Shown: positions 12,204 to 24,527, numbered from the stretch's first letter. The stretch is DNA of 64,000 nt from Scortum barcoo (GCA_023238725.1 CM041552.1:15787147-15851146), one strand, 5' to 3'. Notes: a model not told the origin generated them from the sequence alone. Program-made: numbers and translations.

Positions 12204-14939
12204 TCGCCAGCATAGCATCACCACCCATTTTGGGAAACTAGCTTCAATTACGTTTCCTTGCCCTCTATTTTGTACATCCGTTTTACTGTATCTAAAAAGA
12301 CTTCACTGCACTGCATATAAGATAAAGATAAAGACAAAGATAGACAGCGATGTAATGCTGCTGTGTTTGATTTTGATGCGGGAAGTGTTGCCACATACTA
12401 GTGTTTAAAATAAAGTGACTTCCAATTGGCGCGACAGTGAACGCAGCCTTTAGCTACGTTCATTGTCGTTTCATATGTTTGTTTATATCTGCTGAGTTCT
12501 GTTGTCTCTCTTTTTCCATCTGTTTCTGTCTCTTTCCTCCACTGGTATCCCTTTCAGGGGAGAAACTATCGAAGTGCTGTCACTCAAACACTGTTCTCAA
12601 GTACTTGCCTCTTGGCTTTTTCCTCTGCCGTAAATTGTGGTTACAAAATGTGGCTGAAAAAACGAATTGAGCTCAGAGTTCAAACCCTCGCTGCCTCTGG
12701 AGCTACATTACTGCCCCCGCTGCTCGAGGATCGAAACCTGCCAGAACTTTGTCGCCCAGGTTTCACTTTTTGAATAAATAGGGAGGGAAAACAGTTGGAT
12801 TTTTTTTTTGTCACTGTACCAGATGTCTGTGAGAGGAAGCATTTTATGGTGCAAATAAATGGAGCAGCGACAGATTTACTTAAATCAGCGAGTGTAGTAA
12901 TTTTGACAACGGAATACTTCTTCACACATCACGCATGCATTTTGCAAATTGGCATTCCTCGAATCAGAGTGGCACAAAATTGGAGTGTTTATATTTCAGA
13001 CTACAAGCTGATTTTTTTTTTTTTTAAAGCAATAAACCACAAACGGGACTTTTTTTTTTTTACAGTGATTTTACAACAGCTAAGAGCTCTTCGTAGGCTC
13101 TGCAGTGAAAACCCTCTCAGTTATTCTAAAAATCACTTTAGTACAGCCTGAAGTGGATTATTGCTTTTTGTGTAACATAGGTTACAAATTGTAATGCAAA
13201 AAGGGCTCATGTTCAATTCAGCTTTTATGCTTTTAATCAATAAAAAATGAATTAAATTATTCTGCCACTACCTTTTATTTACTATCCTCAACTCAAAATG
13301 TGAAAACACAACCACTTGTGCATACTTGGAAAAAGTACTACTTGACTGTCCCCTGTTGTTGCTAAAAGTGACTCAATTTGTCTTCATTTTAAGTTGAAAT
13401 GTAATCAAAACGGGTCAAGCCGGCTGTCAGATTTCAGTCGTGGTGATTTCCAGCACTCGATGCAGTCGGCTCTGGCTGGATTCTGACTGGGCTCACAGAG
13501 AAGGGCCAGTGTCTTCAGACTCAAAGCTTTTCCGTCTCAGAGCTCTCGGACTTGCCCTGGTGGTTCAAATGGTCCTGTCAGTTTTCCAGCTGGCAACCAT
13601 TTAGTATAACAAAGCCTTTAGTCTCCCTCCCCTCTGTCTCTCTCTCCATCTCTCCCGTCTCCACTAGCCTCCTCAGTAACTGCTCCCCTTCCGTCTGGTT
13701 CTATGTCCTCAAATCTCCCCTTTACTGTTATTTGTCCCACTTCTTTCTTAGCGTTAGTGTACTTGTTTTTGTCTTGATTTAGCTAATCTTAAGGGTATTC
13801 GTCATTAATTGAGATGTGACTTCTATTCTCAGCAGAGCTCACCAAAATGCAACTCACTCCACTGCTGCTTCCTGCCTTTCCTAAAATAAATCCATGGCAG
13901 GAGGAAAGGCAGGAGGATCAGAGACGAACTCAGTTCTGGGTAGATTCATATACGAGTTTGCCTGTGTGTGCACATGTGCGACAGCAGAGAGCAGCTGGAC
14001 AAAGGAAAAATGGAAATAAATTATAAATAGTAGACATACTCCCCATGGAGAGAGTAAAGCAGGGATAGATTGGGAGAGGAAAGAGGACAAATAAGGGCGG
14101 GAGTGGAAGGATAGATGGATTTGTTGTGTTCATCCATGTTGCATCTTAAGATGCAAGAAGACAGGGGCTTAAAAAACAGGAGAGCAAGATGATCAAAATT
14201 ATTTAAGAGCGGCGGGAAAGTGAATAATGAAAACGGAGACAGATACAGAGGAGTGTGAGATGGGATGATGTCAGAAAGAGCAGACGAGATCAGAATAAAG
14301 AAAGGTGTGACAAGGTGAGCGAATGTGAAACAACAGGCAAAATCTGACACTAAATTACTGAAAGTAAACGTTGGCCCTCAGTTATTTTGTAGCAAAAGAC
14401 AGATTCAGCCTTTGTGTAATACATTAATCTCCTACTGTTTTATACAATAATTGCAACAACATATTTTAGAGTAGTAATTCCCAATCAACAGCATCCCAGC
14501 GGTATTTCTGCAGTTGCCAGGAGGTGAGCAGAAAGATTGTGGAGCAGGTCGACTAATTTAAAAAAAAACAAAAAAACATTTAAATTAGAAACAAATACTC
14601 CAATTCTTCATTCAGCTTAAACACCAGAAGAATGTACCTGAACAAAATAATGGATACATGGTTGTAATACAAAACAAACCAAACCAAAAAAAAAAACAAT
14701 GTATAGTCTGATACAAACATAATCTCTCCTAATCATCATTTATGACTCATTAATGTGTTGCGATATCTGTATCTGCAAAGACCATTCCCCCTTACTGTAT
14801 TTTCTTATTTTGCCGTGGATGGGGTGTGTCTTGGCGCCAACCAACTATAAAATGCAGCTTGCAAGATCGTAAGGATGTGGGGCCACCAGAAGCACGTGTG
14901 GCGTGAGAACGGGAGGGGTTAACTTTAAATGGTGTGTTT
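12204..14939. other. No gene seen; T runs, CT-rich and GA-rich patches
   Basis: T runs at about 12798-12807, 13011-13025 and 13050-13061 inflate a 118-residue + frame (12795-13151), which is rejected. A CT-rich patch lies at 13620-13740 and a GA-rich patch at 14045-14300. The segment at about 12660-12960 is less simple and could be conserved non-coding DNA, but this cannot be tested here. Confidence 0.45.
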
Positions 14940-14971
14940 ACAACAACAATAACAACAACAACAACAACAAC
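14940..14971 (+). repeat. (AAC)n microsatellite
   Basis: About ten AAC/CAA units with one AAT interruption. Read on the minus strand it gives a valine run, which explains the frame there. Confidence 0.9.
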
Positions 14972-17900
14972 CAACAAATCCTGCAGGTCAGACGTTTGAC
15001 AACCTAAACATTGAGAGTTCAAGCGTATGATATCAGAATTCACACGCAGAAACAAAACCTTTTATATCATGAATGCTTAATATCCTGTTTAAATTTCATG
15101 CAACTGTTTGTTTCAATTAAGGCGTGTTTTAGTTGATCTGACAGAGCTGTGGCGATGCATCATCGCAACTGGTGTAGAGGACTGTCCTCCATTTCATGTT
15201 GTGTCTAACACTGCCTCAGAGCTCTTAGCTTGGCTTAATTGCTTAATTAAACTTCCTGAAGCCTGAAATTCAGTAGCTCAGTCTCATCCTGGGACACATG
15301 GTCAATTAAACATGCTGGGACCAACAATAACTGGGCACTTAGTTTAATTTGTTTCCTGATCCAGAAATTAAAAATGATTGTTGTGTGAAGCTTCATTTTT
15401 CTCAGCGTGTTAAAACATTATTTGCTTATCAGATATGCTTCCTTTTATTTCACTCTGTTTGTACAAAAAAAGATTTGACATTTTTTTTCCACCACTGTCT
15501 GCTGAGTTGTTTAATAAAACGATTCAGGTCCCTAGATGTTTTCTCCAAGTAATAGCTTCGTATTTGGGGGGAGGAAAGTGTCTTATATTTAGACTTGGCA
15601 ATAGGACATAGAACTCGAGCGGCAGTCCCGGACACTTTGGGTCACTTGACGCGGCTGCTGAAATGGAATTTTGCGCTTGTTGCGACATATTACAGACGGC
15701 GTTTTAGCGTTGACATCTAAAAACCAGCATGATACGATTGGCCTCGGGGAGCTGCTTGATACTATAGCTCCAACAGCCCCACCCAGCTTTTTAAACCACT
15801 CTGACTGCATACTCCCAGCACATGCTAAATAATGCAGTGCCTCTTATAGTGCTCATGCTCTTGTTGCCTCTCACAACATTTAGGTCCTACAGCAGTACTT
15901 AAAAAACTCCATTTTATACTGTACTCTTCTCTTTTTAGGAAAAAAAAAAAAACAAAAGAAAAAAATGACCAGAAAGGAGGAAGGGAAGAAAAAAGAAAGA
16001 TGATGTCTGCGTTTATAATGCCTCTCTTTAGCATGAAGGCCTGCAGGTCAGAAAGGAGTTGAAAGGAGACTTCTTTCAGATCTGAGGAGGCCTTCAGGTC
16101 AGTGAAGACGCGGCTACGACTATATTTGGCTTTTGGGAAATCAATGCTGATCCTAGCCATACTCCTTCATCTATAAAAGTCTTAAGAGCTGCTTTGATGT
16201 AGGCCCTCCACTTTAACTGAATAAAATGTTGTTTGGATCAGAGCGTCCAGTCTCACTGTTCGAAATCATCGGTTATCAGTCGCGGCCTCAGAGGGAGGCT
16301 GCGGTCGTTCTCTCACCCACCTACAGCGCGCAGATTGCTTGCACCGATTGCTTGAATCTTTTACCCATATTCATGTGAGTCATATCCCTCACCTCTAAAT
16401 GGTAAATAAAACGTACCTCAAAAGCACAGCCGAGTATTCACGTGACTCAGCTGTTAGGTGTAATTTGGGGTCCCAGCGTGAGATTCACAAATGTTCGACG
16501 TAGCAGCACAGATTTAATACGATGACCTTCTCCTCAGGGTGTCCACCTCCTAGAAAGATTAAGTGTGATCAGCTATAAATATCAGAAGTAGCTGCCACTG
16601 CTTGCCAGCGGCGTCTTTTTAACTCTCGAGATCCAGAAACACGTACAGTTTGTGTTGACACAGAGGCAGTTTTGATATTGCGAGGTATTCACACTCATCA
16701 ACACAACAGAGTGTGTCAATTTAAGCTATAACAGTGTAATTCTCTGCTCAGCATATACGACTGCCTTGATTTACTTTGCCTTTTGTCTCGAGTTGGCTTC
16801 AACTGTGCGTACGAACAGAGAATATTAGGTATTCTCACTCGTATGAAATGACAAACACTCGTGGCACTGCTTAACAGAGGCTTGGTGCTGTGAGCCGGAA
16901 TGATGGCTAAGTGGTGCGGCAGACTTTTGAAATATGATTGTGCACTGATTGGTCATCATGTGAAAATCTTCGGCTCTTGAAATGAAAGATAAACCATTGC
17001 TGATGAGTCTTATAAATGCAGCCTTTAAAAGACTTTGCAAATGATTGTAATTATCGCAAAACCAAGATGGTGTAAATTGCATGGCACGCCAGCAAAATCC
17101 TCACCGCTGTGGGTACCTGTCTATGTCACTGTGCAGAGATAAGCACATGTTAAAACTGGAAATATTCAAATTATATTTTTTGTTTGATTATGTGTAAATC
17201 CCTAAAATAATGAAAAAAAACATAGAAAAACAGTCATCCAGAAAAGAAAAGAAAAAAAAAAGACTAATCTAATCCTTGAAGCTACACCATGGATGCTTGC
17301 CAGGTTTCTTTCATGGGTTGTCAGGTTGTGATAATTCTTGATAAACGTGTTTGGAACATGATTTTGGCTTTAAATAGGAGGTTCTTAAAACATTTCAACT
17401 CGTGACCCATGTGAACCTTTTTTTCCCCTCTTATCCAGAGGCTCAGACTAAACAGCTATGATAAATATAATAAGCACATTGGTACTCTTGTCATGTGTAA
17501 AAGCACCACAGGTAGGAAGCCGTGGACTGAAACGCATTCAAGAAGCATTTATAGTAAGCCAGCTCGAGGCAGGTGGAGGCTGGCACCCACGAGTGAAATG
17601 GTTCCTAACAGGTTACAACAAATGCAAGCAACTGATGACAAATAGCGTGTGGCGCATTTCTCTATGTACTGTAACTAATGTATTTGTATGTTAATATACT
17701 TTTTTCTTTTTTTTATACAGCTGTAACCTTCATGTTAAAAAAGCAAACATAGATATGAAGCGCTACCGCTTCAACAACAGGCCAAGACCCACAGTGGGCG
17801 CCTACTTGTCTCCTGGAGGGCAACAAAATGTGCATATTGCTTTCAAACTTTCATGAATTTCATGCACTGTCACGGTTATGCCGAGCACTGAAACAACATG

Positions 17901-18636
17901 GGTACTCTCCACAGGAAATCGGAGAGAGGCTGGTCTTTGATAAAATGTAGTTCACCTACTTGGAAATGAGGAAAACCAGCCAATGCAGCATCCTTCCGGG
18001 GATTTGTTTGGGGATTTTTTCACTGTCTCTGTTTCGCAAACACAGACCCATTGATGATATAATGGCAACATATCCTGATTCTACTTTCCAGTGTTTTTTT
18101 TTTCCTTTTTCTTTTCTTTTGACTACCAGTCTTAGAAGCTTATGATCATTTCTGTGTTACGGTTGGTAAAGAAATGATCTCATATTCCGAATTGCTTTGG
18201 CAATAAATGAACATGAATGTTTGACCTGAGCCATCCATGACCTCCAGGTGCTGTGATTTACATGCACTTAGGTAACAAAGTCACTGTCATATGAATGAGA
18301 TAGGAGATTGATAGAAACCACAGCTACACTTGTGTTAAAAAAAAAAGAAGAAAAGGTCACATAAGCGTGTTGTTTTCTGAATTAACCTGATCTCACATAC
18401 TTGCTTGTGTGTATGTAAATGTGCATGCAGCTCTCAGCCCTCCCCTCATATTTTAAAGATTGCAAAGGGACTGACTGTGGATTCCATCTTAAATCTTGTA
18501 TTTGATTCTAATGATATAACTTTAATACTGGGTCTTTGGGAATATAATTAATGCGCTAAGCAGTAATGTAATCTTTCGCCTGGGTTAGAATGAGAACTAT
18601 TGTTTACTTGATTGGGCTCTGGGCAAATAAAGATTT
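14972..18636. other. No gene seen
   Basis: 3.7 kb without a recognisable gene. Homeodomain-like TTAATTGCTTAATTAA text lies near 15235. Purine runs lie at 15940-16005 and 17210-17262. Frames of 60-110 residues have no domain features. Confidence 0.45.
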
Positions 18637-18900
18637 GTGCAGGTTAATGACAGTACTCAGTTTAGGTATAAATGCTTGAGTTGCTACACTCCCGGCAGGT
18701 CAGCGCCATATAGAGTGGTGCAAAAGGAAAAGACCACCACTGTGTATTTAATAATGCATGAAAAAGAGACTATGAGTTATGTAGCAATGCCAAGAGTACA
18801 TGCTTGTGGCAGCATTATTAACTATAGGCCAGGAGGCTACATTACAGTGGGGACAGCCAAGTCTGAGGGGGATTATGTAATAGCACCAAAGGAGATATGA
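18637..18900 (+). other. Unexplained open frame, 87 codons, low confidence
   Basis: An uninterrupted frame opening at a GTG and closing with TGA at 18898-18900. Its composition is balanced (charged, aromatic and glycine residues; includes CLSCYTPGR and YRPGGYITVGTAKS), unlike the low-complexity frames around it. No domain is recognised. There is no ATG near the 5' end and no clear splice signals were identified. It could be a decayed piece of a mobile-element protein, an exon, or chance. Confidence 0.2.
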
Positions 18901-18932
18901 CTAATGCGGAGATATGACAAAGGAGATATGAC
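18891..18932 (+). repeat. Three copies of an 11-base word
   Basis: GGAGATATGAC occurs at 18891-18901, 18908-18918 and 18922-18932, with 6- and 3-base spacers. It is a small irregular tandem repeat overlapping the end of the open frame above. Confidence 0.8.
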
Positions 18933-18939
18933 GAATGTA

Positions 18940-20059
18940 CTTCCCAACGGGCAAAAAAAGCCACTGCCTGGGATATAAACCCTTCGGACCCGCATCCACC
19001 AATCACCTTTATTTATTTTTAGGGAGAGCTTCCCAGCAGCTGCTTTGGGAGGCCACTGTAGCCTCGGTTGTTAACTAGAAAGTTTTTAGGTTTCAACACC
19101 TGGTGCTTGAGGTGCTAAAACACATGCAGAATCTTCTCTGCGCTGTCAGCAGCTCATCCCTCGCACTGTAGAAGGCGTGTGACGATGTAAAAGGACGTCC
19201 TCAGAGGAAAGTATCATTTTGCTTATGGAGGAGAATGCCACACAGGACTGTGGGAGATCTTTCACCGGGGCCAATGGGGATTTGAGGATTATGAGTAATA
19301 TACATCAGTGATAACAGTGCTGCTGGTTGCTTCTTTATGCCTGAGGGGGATTGGTCTGATTTTCTCTGTAGCCTAAATAAGAATATCTGCAGCTTCAGGA
19401 ATGGATTCACTCACAAATCATTGACAAATCAAGGCTTCATGTAGCAGATAAAAGAAGGGATTCAGAAAAATCTGTGTGAGCTTTGTTTTTCCATCAGTCT
19501 GTGATATTCACTGTATTTCAAGTGCTTTATCATAAAATTTTGTATAAGATAATGTACTTCCACTTCCTTTCTACCTGTGTCATCTCCATTTACCTCGGCG
19601 AACAAGAGGTTTCCTGTCAGGAAAAAAATAGATAGTATCGTCCTTTTGTCAAAACGCAGCGTGTTTTAGGGTGAATTATATTTATGATGTGTTGAGGCCT
19701 ACCGTCTCTGGAGAAATTGGTGTCTGTGCTTCATCCCAAATATAAATCCTCCCTGTATGGTAGTTTTTGCATTGTGGTGGGGGTGTTTCTCTTTGATTTG
19801 CAAAGGGGCTGACGCAAAAAAACTCACATTCAGCAGTGATGTTTTATTAGCCTCAAAAGTGTTGCTTCCCTTATTCTGTTATCAACCAATTACAGTATAG
19901 ATGTTGGGATAACAAAAACTGCTTCAGAAAACATTGGGATGAGGAAGATACATCGGCAATCCTGTTTTATTTCACTTTCCGATGACCTACGAAAAGATAG
20001 GAGATTGCTACTGGGGCTCTGTGCCTTTTACTTAAACATACAACGATTGATTTTTTTTC
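18940..20059. other. No gene seen
   Basis: Unique-looking sequence with short chance frames only. Confidence 0.5.
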
Positions 20060-20640
20060 AGCCACTGGAGGGCAGTGGAAAGATTTGATCATACCATTGA
20101 CTTACCACCTTTCAAGCCAATATGGTGAACTTCTTAGCAAACAGGTGCTTTTCACCTGTCCAGCAGTTGTGGAACAATTTCATCATTAATTTTGAGGCCT
20201 CTTTCTGTCAATCTGGCAAATGTAAGTACAATATTCTCTCTTAGCTCATTTAGTTTTTGTTCTCTATCAACTCCTGAGGCAAATATCTGGCTCTGTAGCT
20301 GCTTTTAACTCAAACTGAACAAGCTGCGAACACAACATTGACGTATTGGTGAATGGTTGCCTTTTTTTTTTTTAACACAATCAGCAGATACAGAACAACG
20401 CTGTATTGGGAGGCATGTTTTTGGCCATTTGGCAAACATAGGTCCAGTATTTCCATTAACATCTGTGTGGGTTTCCACCATCTCCCAAGTGAAATACCTA
20501 TCACTTAAGCAGCTAAATGCTCCAATATGTTCACCTATTGTCTGCTGTGACTGGAAATTAAGCTACAAGACCAGTGAGAGTGAAACAAGACAGAAGAGTT
20601 GCCACTATAAAACTAAATAATGACCTGAAAGACACGGAAA
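20060..20640 (+). repeat. Probable eroded teleost dispersed repeat
   Basis: The order of phrases (a gain/loss phrase 'cactggagggcag', then 'tagctcattt', 'caactcctgag', 'cagatacagaacaacgctgt', 'gggaggcatgtttttgg', 'cagctaaatgctcca', 'atgttcacc') matches a repeat often seen in fish genomic sequence. No terminal repeats or target duplication can be defined here, so class and borders are unknown. The identification is from memory. Confidence 0.45.
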
Positions 20641-20805
20641 CGCTCCGTAAAGCTGAGGTGAAGTAATTATTTATAGGTTTGTCACAAATAGTAGAAAAAC
20701 TTTGTGCACCTTATAAAAATTGAATGAAAATAAATAAATAAACAAACAGACAAGCAATGCAAGCTTTATCCATTTGTATTCATACACAGATGGGGGTAAG
20801 ACCAA

Positions 20806-20807
<2 letters not shown>
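20641..20807. other. No gene seen
   Basis: Short AT-rich spacer before a CA microsatellite. Confidence 0.5.

Positions 20808-20837
<30 letters not shown>
20808..20837 (+). repeat. (CA)15 microsatellite
   Basis: Uninterrupted CA run of 30 bases. Confidence 0.95.
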
Positions 20838-20838
<1 letters not shown>

Positions 20839-22330
20839 CGTTTCATATCAAGATAATGATACAGATCTGGATACAGCACCGGAGCATGACTATCACATGG
20901 GCGCATCTGTGGTGCATAGGTATGGTACGGTTCTATAAGCTTCTCACTGTGGCAAGTTTATGCACACTACTCAACTCTAACTGACCACACTAGTTAACAT
21001 GAGCTGGTTATAGACTGAGCTTTACAGTGAATTAAACCATTTTTCTCCAAAGGCTACTGAAAGCTTTAGGTGACTTTTAAGGATCGTTTTCTTATATGTT
21101 ACTCAGGTCAAGATTCAACGTCATGAATCAACCAACACACCTTAAATAGCGATATGACAACTCTGACCATTCTGTTTGTTTATTGTTGTTATTGCCTCTG
21201 TTGTACGACATATTCTTTAGCACCTATGATATGCTCTCAATGAATGAATAGTTTAAATAAAATGACCACGTGTGGTGGCATAATTTGCAAACCACGGTTT
21301 TCTGGTCTGCATCCAACTTTTCATACCAAAACCGTGCCCGTGCGACAGAAGTAGCCCCTCTTTTGGGTAGGAGCTCCTCATTTTGTCGAGTGGTCGCAGT
21401 CCTTCTCCTGTTCAGAATTACCTCGTTCTGTCAAGTTCACTCTCCTCCTCCTTTGTTTGTGTTGCTTTCAAGCAATCTTTCTGCCTGCATCCATGCTGTG
21501 CCATGCCAAAAGCATCCAAATACCACAAAGAGTGTGATGTGCCACACAGAAAATGATGAAATAAATGATGGAGCATAATATGAAACAACAAACATTCCTC
21601 TAGCATCACGCAATATATATCGTCACATCACACAGACCTATACAAGCACACATACACAGCAGCCTCATTGTACTTGAATAATGTGAGTCAGGGTACAACA
21701 CTGTAGCCTGTGGACCAGCTGGTATTAAATCACCCAATCACACTGATGAACATTGACCAGCGGGGCTCATTCATCATCCAATTATGGGCCAGCATGCTAA
21801 ACAGTGACTCATGATTCAAGTTGCGTTAGGAGGAAGGCAAGAATTTGAGAAAATCTGCAGGCAGCTATATATACAGATGTGTGTTCATGTGAATGTGCTT
21901 AAAAAGCACAGGATGTACCCATTCATAATGCACAAACACACAGACTGACACATATGATGTTTGCTACATAAAAGTGTAAAAGCCTTTTCTTTTAATCTGC
22001 TTTTGCTTTTCTCGTTCGCTTCCCTCATTTCAACATATGCTGCAGTATCCCTGTCAGTGCCATCCATCCACTCACACACACATGCACACAAAACTGTTGC
22101 AGAATGAGTTTCCTCTCTCACCGTGTGACAGATAATAGATCAACTGGCTCTGTGCACCCACCCCCCAACACACACACACATTTTCTCTTAACGCAGAGCA
22201 TACACGCATAAGTTAGACTCCTCCCTGGCGGTGTAGTAGATAATAGAGAAGCAGAGCCGAGCCCCCTCACTTTCTACCTGCAGCTCTGGGTCATTAAGTT
22301 ACTGCAGACACAGACGCAGTGTGAAACAAG
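20838..22330. other. No gene seen
   Basis: Unique-looking. The segment about 21700-21840 contains GTGACTCATG (AP-1/MARE-like) and ATTA-type cores and might be regulatory, but nothing can be shown. Short CA runs occur at 22075-22092 and 22168-22182. Confidence 0.45.
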
Positions 22331-22349
22331 ACAGCATGGCGGCTGGGGT

Positions 22350-22460
22350 GAGACATGAGAAGAGACTCAAGGAGAGGGAGGACGGAGTGTGAGAAGGAAA
22401 GGTGGAGTGAGTGAGAGATGGGGGGTAGAAGAGAGACAACAAGAAACAGAGTGACAGACC
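22350..22460 (+). repeat. GA-rich purine tract
   Basis: Imperfect GAGA/GGAGAG-rich strand of about 110 bases. The minus-strand S/L/P-rich frame over it is an artefact. Confidence 0.7.
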
Positions 22461-22899
22461 GACTGAGATTGGTGGGTGGGATGCGATGAAGAGATGAAAC
22501 ATTTCACCCATCATTAGTGAAGTTGTGCCAGTCTCCAGAGCTTCCCTAAGGCCTTGATATGGAGGGTCGAGGTAGGGTTGCGTCTTTCAACTCCACCTGG
22601 CTGCTGTTTCAATCAGTCCGCGGTGCACAGAGGTTCACTTTCTCTGGCACCTCTGCTGGGAACTTAAAATAACAGAATCCACTAAGCCATTTACGACCGG
22701 GTAAACTTCAAATCAGGTTGCCTGGAAACACTGGTCGGACTTAACACTTTGATATCAAAAATGGTGTATATTCATTTTGAAACAATTGCTGCCTGCAAAG
22801 CAACAGCCGATATTTGAAAAACACAAGCATTTTAAAGCCAGTGATGGTCCAAGCAAATCGCTTCTGTGCTTTTTTGCTACTCTAACCCACTTTTCGAGT

Positions 22900-23125
22900 G
22901 TTTCTGTAGCTTCCCTAATGCTCCTAGTGAGTGGACGGTTGCCGGTTTGCTCACGACAGGACCAGTGGGATGAATCTGGGTGGGGGGAAATGAAAAAGCT
23001 GCTGCTTTCTAAGGTGCCCTTGAACAAGGCACTTAACCCCCAGCTGCTCCAGTGGAGCTGCTCGGTAGCTAACAGATCAGCTTCTGGTTGTACTGGGCAG
23101 CTTCCAGGTATGAATTTATAACTGT
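22900..23125 (+). mobile_element. SINE-like fragment, eroded
   Basis: The text includes a degenerate tRNA-promoter-like phrase 'ggacggttgccggtttgctc' (B-box-like position) and the downstream phrases 'cccttgaacaaggcactta', 'ccccagctgctcc' and 'gtactgggcagcttcca'. These occur together in a very common teleost dispersed repeat, probably a tRNA-related SINE. Ends and target duplication are not visible. The long frames on both strands here (114 and 127 codons) are readings of the repeat. Confidence 0.5.
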
Positions 23126-23287
23126 GACCAAAGATCAAAATTACACTGCTGGAATAAAGAAGTATTTTTAAACAAAGACTGTAACATGGCTGACAGTGTG
23201 GACAGCAGTTTACAACTCCATCCTGAAGTCATTCACAGGGAGAATATGAAGTGATTTAAATGATCTTTAACCCTCATGTTGTGCTCT

Positions 23288-23301
23288 GGTCAAATTTGAC
23301 C
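23288..23301. promoter_or_regulatory. Subterminal palindrome 1 of piggyBac relic
   Basis: GGTCAAATTTGACC, an exact inverted repeat of GGTCA with a 4-base spacer, 17 bases inside the left end. The same arrangement recurs near the right end, so it probably belongs to the transposase-recognition region. It resembles, but is not, an estrogen-response element, whose spacer is 3. Confidence 0.7.
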
Positions 23302-23465
23302 GATTTAAAAGTTTTATCTCTGAAAAATGTAGTTAATTTGATCAGACTGACCTTAGATTCCATGACTTTGTCCACAAAGAGGATTTCAACACACAAAATA
23401 AACTGTATTGATTTAAATACAATCTTGTGTGTTTTATTCAACTTTTGTACAGTCTTGGTGTTCCC

Positions 23466-23479
23466 GATCAAAAATGACC
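23466..23479. promoter_or_regulatory. Palindrome 2 of piggyBac relic
   Basis: GATCAAAAATGACC: the palindrome with one changed base in the left half, followed at once by GGTCA (23480-23484), giving three half-sites in a row. Confidence 0.6.
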
Positions 23480-23575
23480 GGTCATTAGAAATGAATGGGG
23501 GAGACGACAATTAGTGTATAAACGTGAGCTCAGGTATATCCTCATTTGTCAGATGAGCACACACACATACACGTG

Positions 23576-23578
<3 letters not shown>

Positions 23579-23624
<46 letters not shown>
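23579..23624 (+). repeat. (CA)23 microsatellite inside the piggyBac relic
   Basis: 46 bases of uninterrupted AC, preceded by interrupted CA/TA text from 23558. It lies between the left end and the transposase remnant. Confidence 0.95.
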
Positions 23625-23626
<2 letters not shown>

Positions 23627-23812
23627 TGGGTTCCTTGGCAACCACTACGCAAACCTTCTGCCCAGTAGAGTTTCTCTCCCACGGGAGCAACACCTGTTGG
23701 CAGCTCTCATAGACAGCTGCAACATAGTTTCAATAATACTGAACTTTTCTCGTAGCTTTGGTATATAATGCTTTTATGAGGCCTTGCTCACGGTTCATTA
23801 AGTGGCAGCACC

Positions 23813-23979
23813 ATGACAGGCCGATATACAGTAAGTGAGGCTCTTGATTATATATTTTGATCACCACACTGGTGAGGAGGAGAGAGGCCAGGAAACTGGC
23901 AGTGAGGATGGATTAGAGGAGGAAGTGTCAGAATCTGAAGATGACAGAATATAATCCAGAGCAAGAAATAACTGAATAG
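23813..23979 (+). pseudogene. piggyBac transposase, N-terminal remnant
   Basis: An ATG at 23813 opens a frame reading MTGRYTVSEALDYIF, which stops at TGA. One base-shift later the frame continues from 23859 with DHHTGEEERG and then an acidic stretch rich in E, S and D (including EEEVSESEDD). A second shift near 23946 leads to EYNPEQEITE and a TAG at 23977. A short ordered start followed by an acidic, serine-rich region before the catalytic core is typical of piggyBac transposases. About 50 residues remain of a protein that is usually several hundred long. Two frameshifts plus the missing core make it a pseudogene. Minus-strand frames over this region are shadows. Confidence 0.82.
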
Positions 23980-23982
23980 CTG

Positions 23983-24069
23983 AAAACAAGCATAACATGC
24001 CATAAATGCAATGCATATATTTGCAAGGTGCATGCAACAATCTGCACATATTGTCCAACATGTGCATGA
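23983..24069 (+). pseudogene. piggyBac transposase, C-terminal cysteine-rich domain remnant
   Basis: The frame encodes a motif with the spacing C-x2-C-x4-C-x2-H-x3-C-x2-C-x2-C (key text TCHKCNAYICK, then ICTYCPTC) and ends in TGA at 24067-24069. This is the zinc-binding cysteine-rich tail of piggyBac transposases, which binds the transposon ends. It lies in the same reading frame as the acidic N-terminal remnant directly upstream and is separated from it only by one TAG and one codon. The deletion that removed the catalytic core therefore joined the two parts in phase. Confidence 0.85.
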
Positions 24070-24139
24070 GAAAAAACACCATTGAAGTTTGAGTTAACCC
24101 ACTCCACCAAGTTTAGAAGCCTGATTTTATATCAGTTTT

Positions 24140-24170
24140 CAGTTTTTTTCTGTTATCAGAAAAAAAACTG
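24140..24170. other. A/T hairpin inside piggyBac relic
   Basis: CAG-T7-CTG, a TTAT loop, then CAG-A8-CTG: a near-perfect 13-base stem with one bulge. It is about 70 bases past the transposase stop and could be part of the old 3' end region. Its role is unknown. Confidence 0.6.
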
Positions 24171-24527
24171 ATAGACTGATGAACATTGTGATGTCATGGT
24201 TCTTGTCAGTTGTTGTGGTGACAACTTGCTGTTGCTCATATGAGCTTCATCTATAACTTGCTAAAGGCATTCTCTTGTACACCGAGGCTTACACTGCTCA
24301 AAATGTGAAACACGGAGGCAAAACAACGCAAGAGGGAAAACCCCGGGAAAAAAGCATCTCTTACAAACAGCTACCTTCTAGCGGATTATAAGTATTAAAC
24401 CATTTTATAGTGCTCATATTACAAACAGTTGTTCTTTAATGTATTAAGATATTGATCTTGGAATATTGTGAAATTGTTAAGTGTAAGTGTTGGGATAATT
24501 TCCTTTGTACACAAATAAAATATTCCC

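Noticed and set aside
12795..13151. 118-codon frame
   Set aside because: Kept open by several poly(T) runs read as phenylalanine.
22755..23138. Overlapping 127- and 114-codon frames on opposite strands
   Set aside because: Both lie over the SINE-like repeat; no domain, and both strands being open argues against either.
23288..23301. Estrogen-response element
   Set aside because: The half-sites fit, but the spacer is 4 bases, not 3, at all four palindromes.
23579..23624. CRISPR-like or telomere-like array
   Set aside because: It is a simple dinucleotide repeat with no spacers or TTAGGG units; none of the tandem repeats in the window fits a CRISPR pattern.
23848..24110. Three minus-strand frames in the piggyBac relic
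   Set aside because: They are shadows of the + strand transposase remnants, whose motifs are recognisable.
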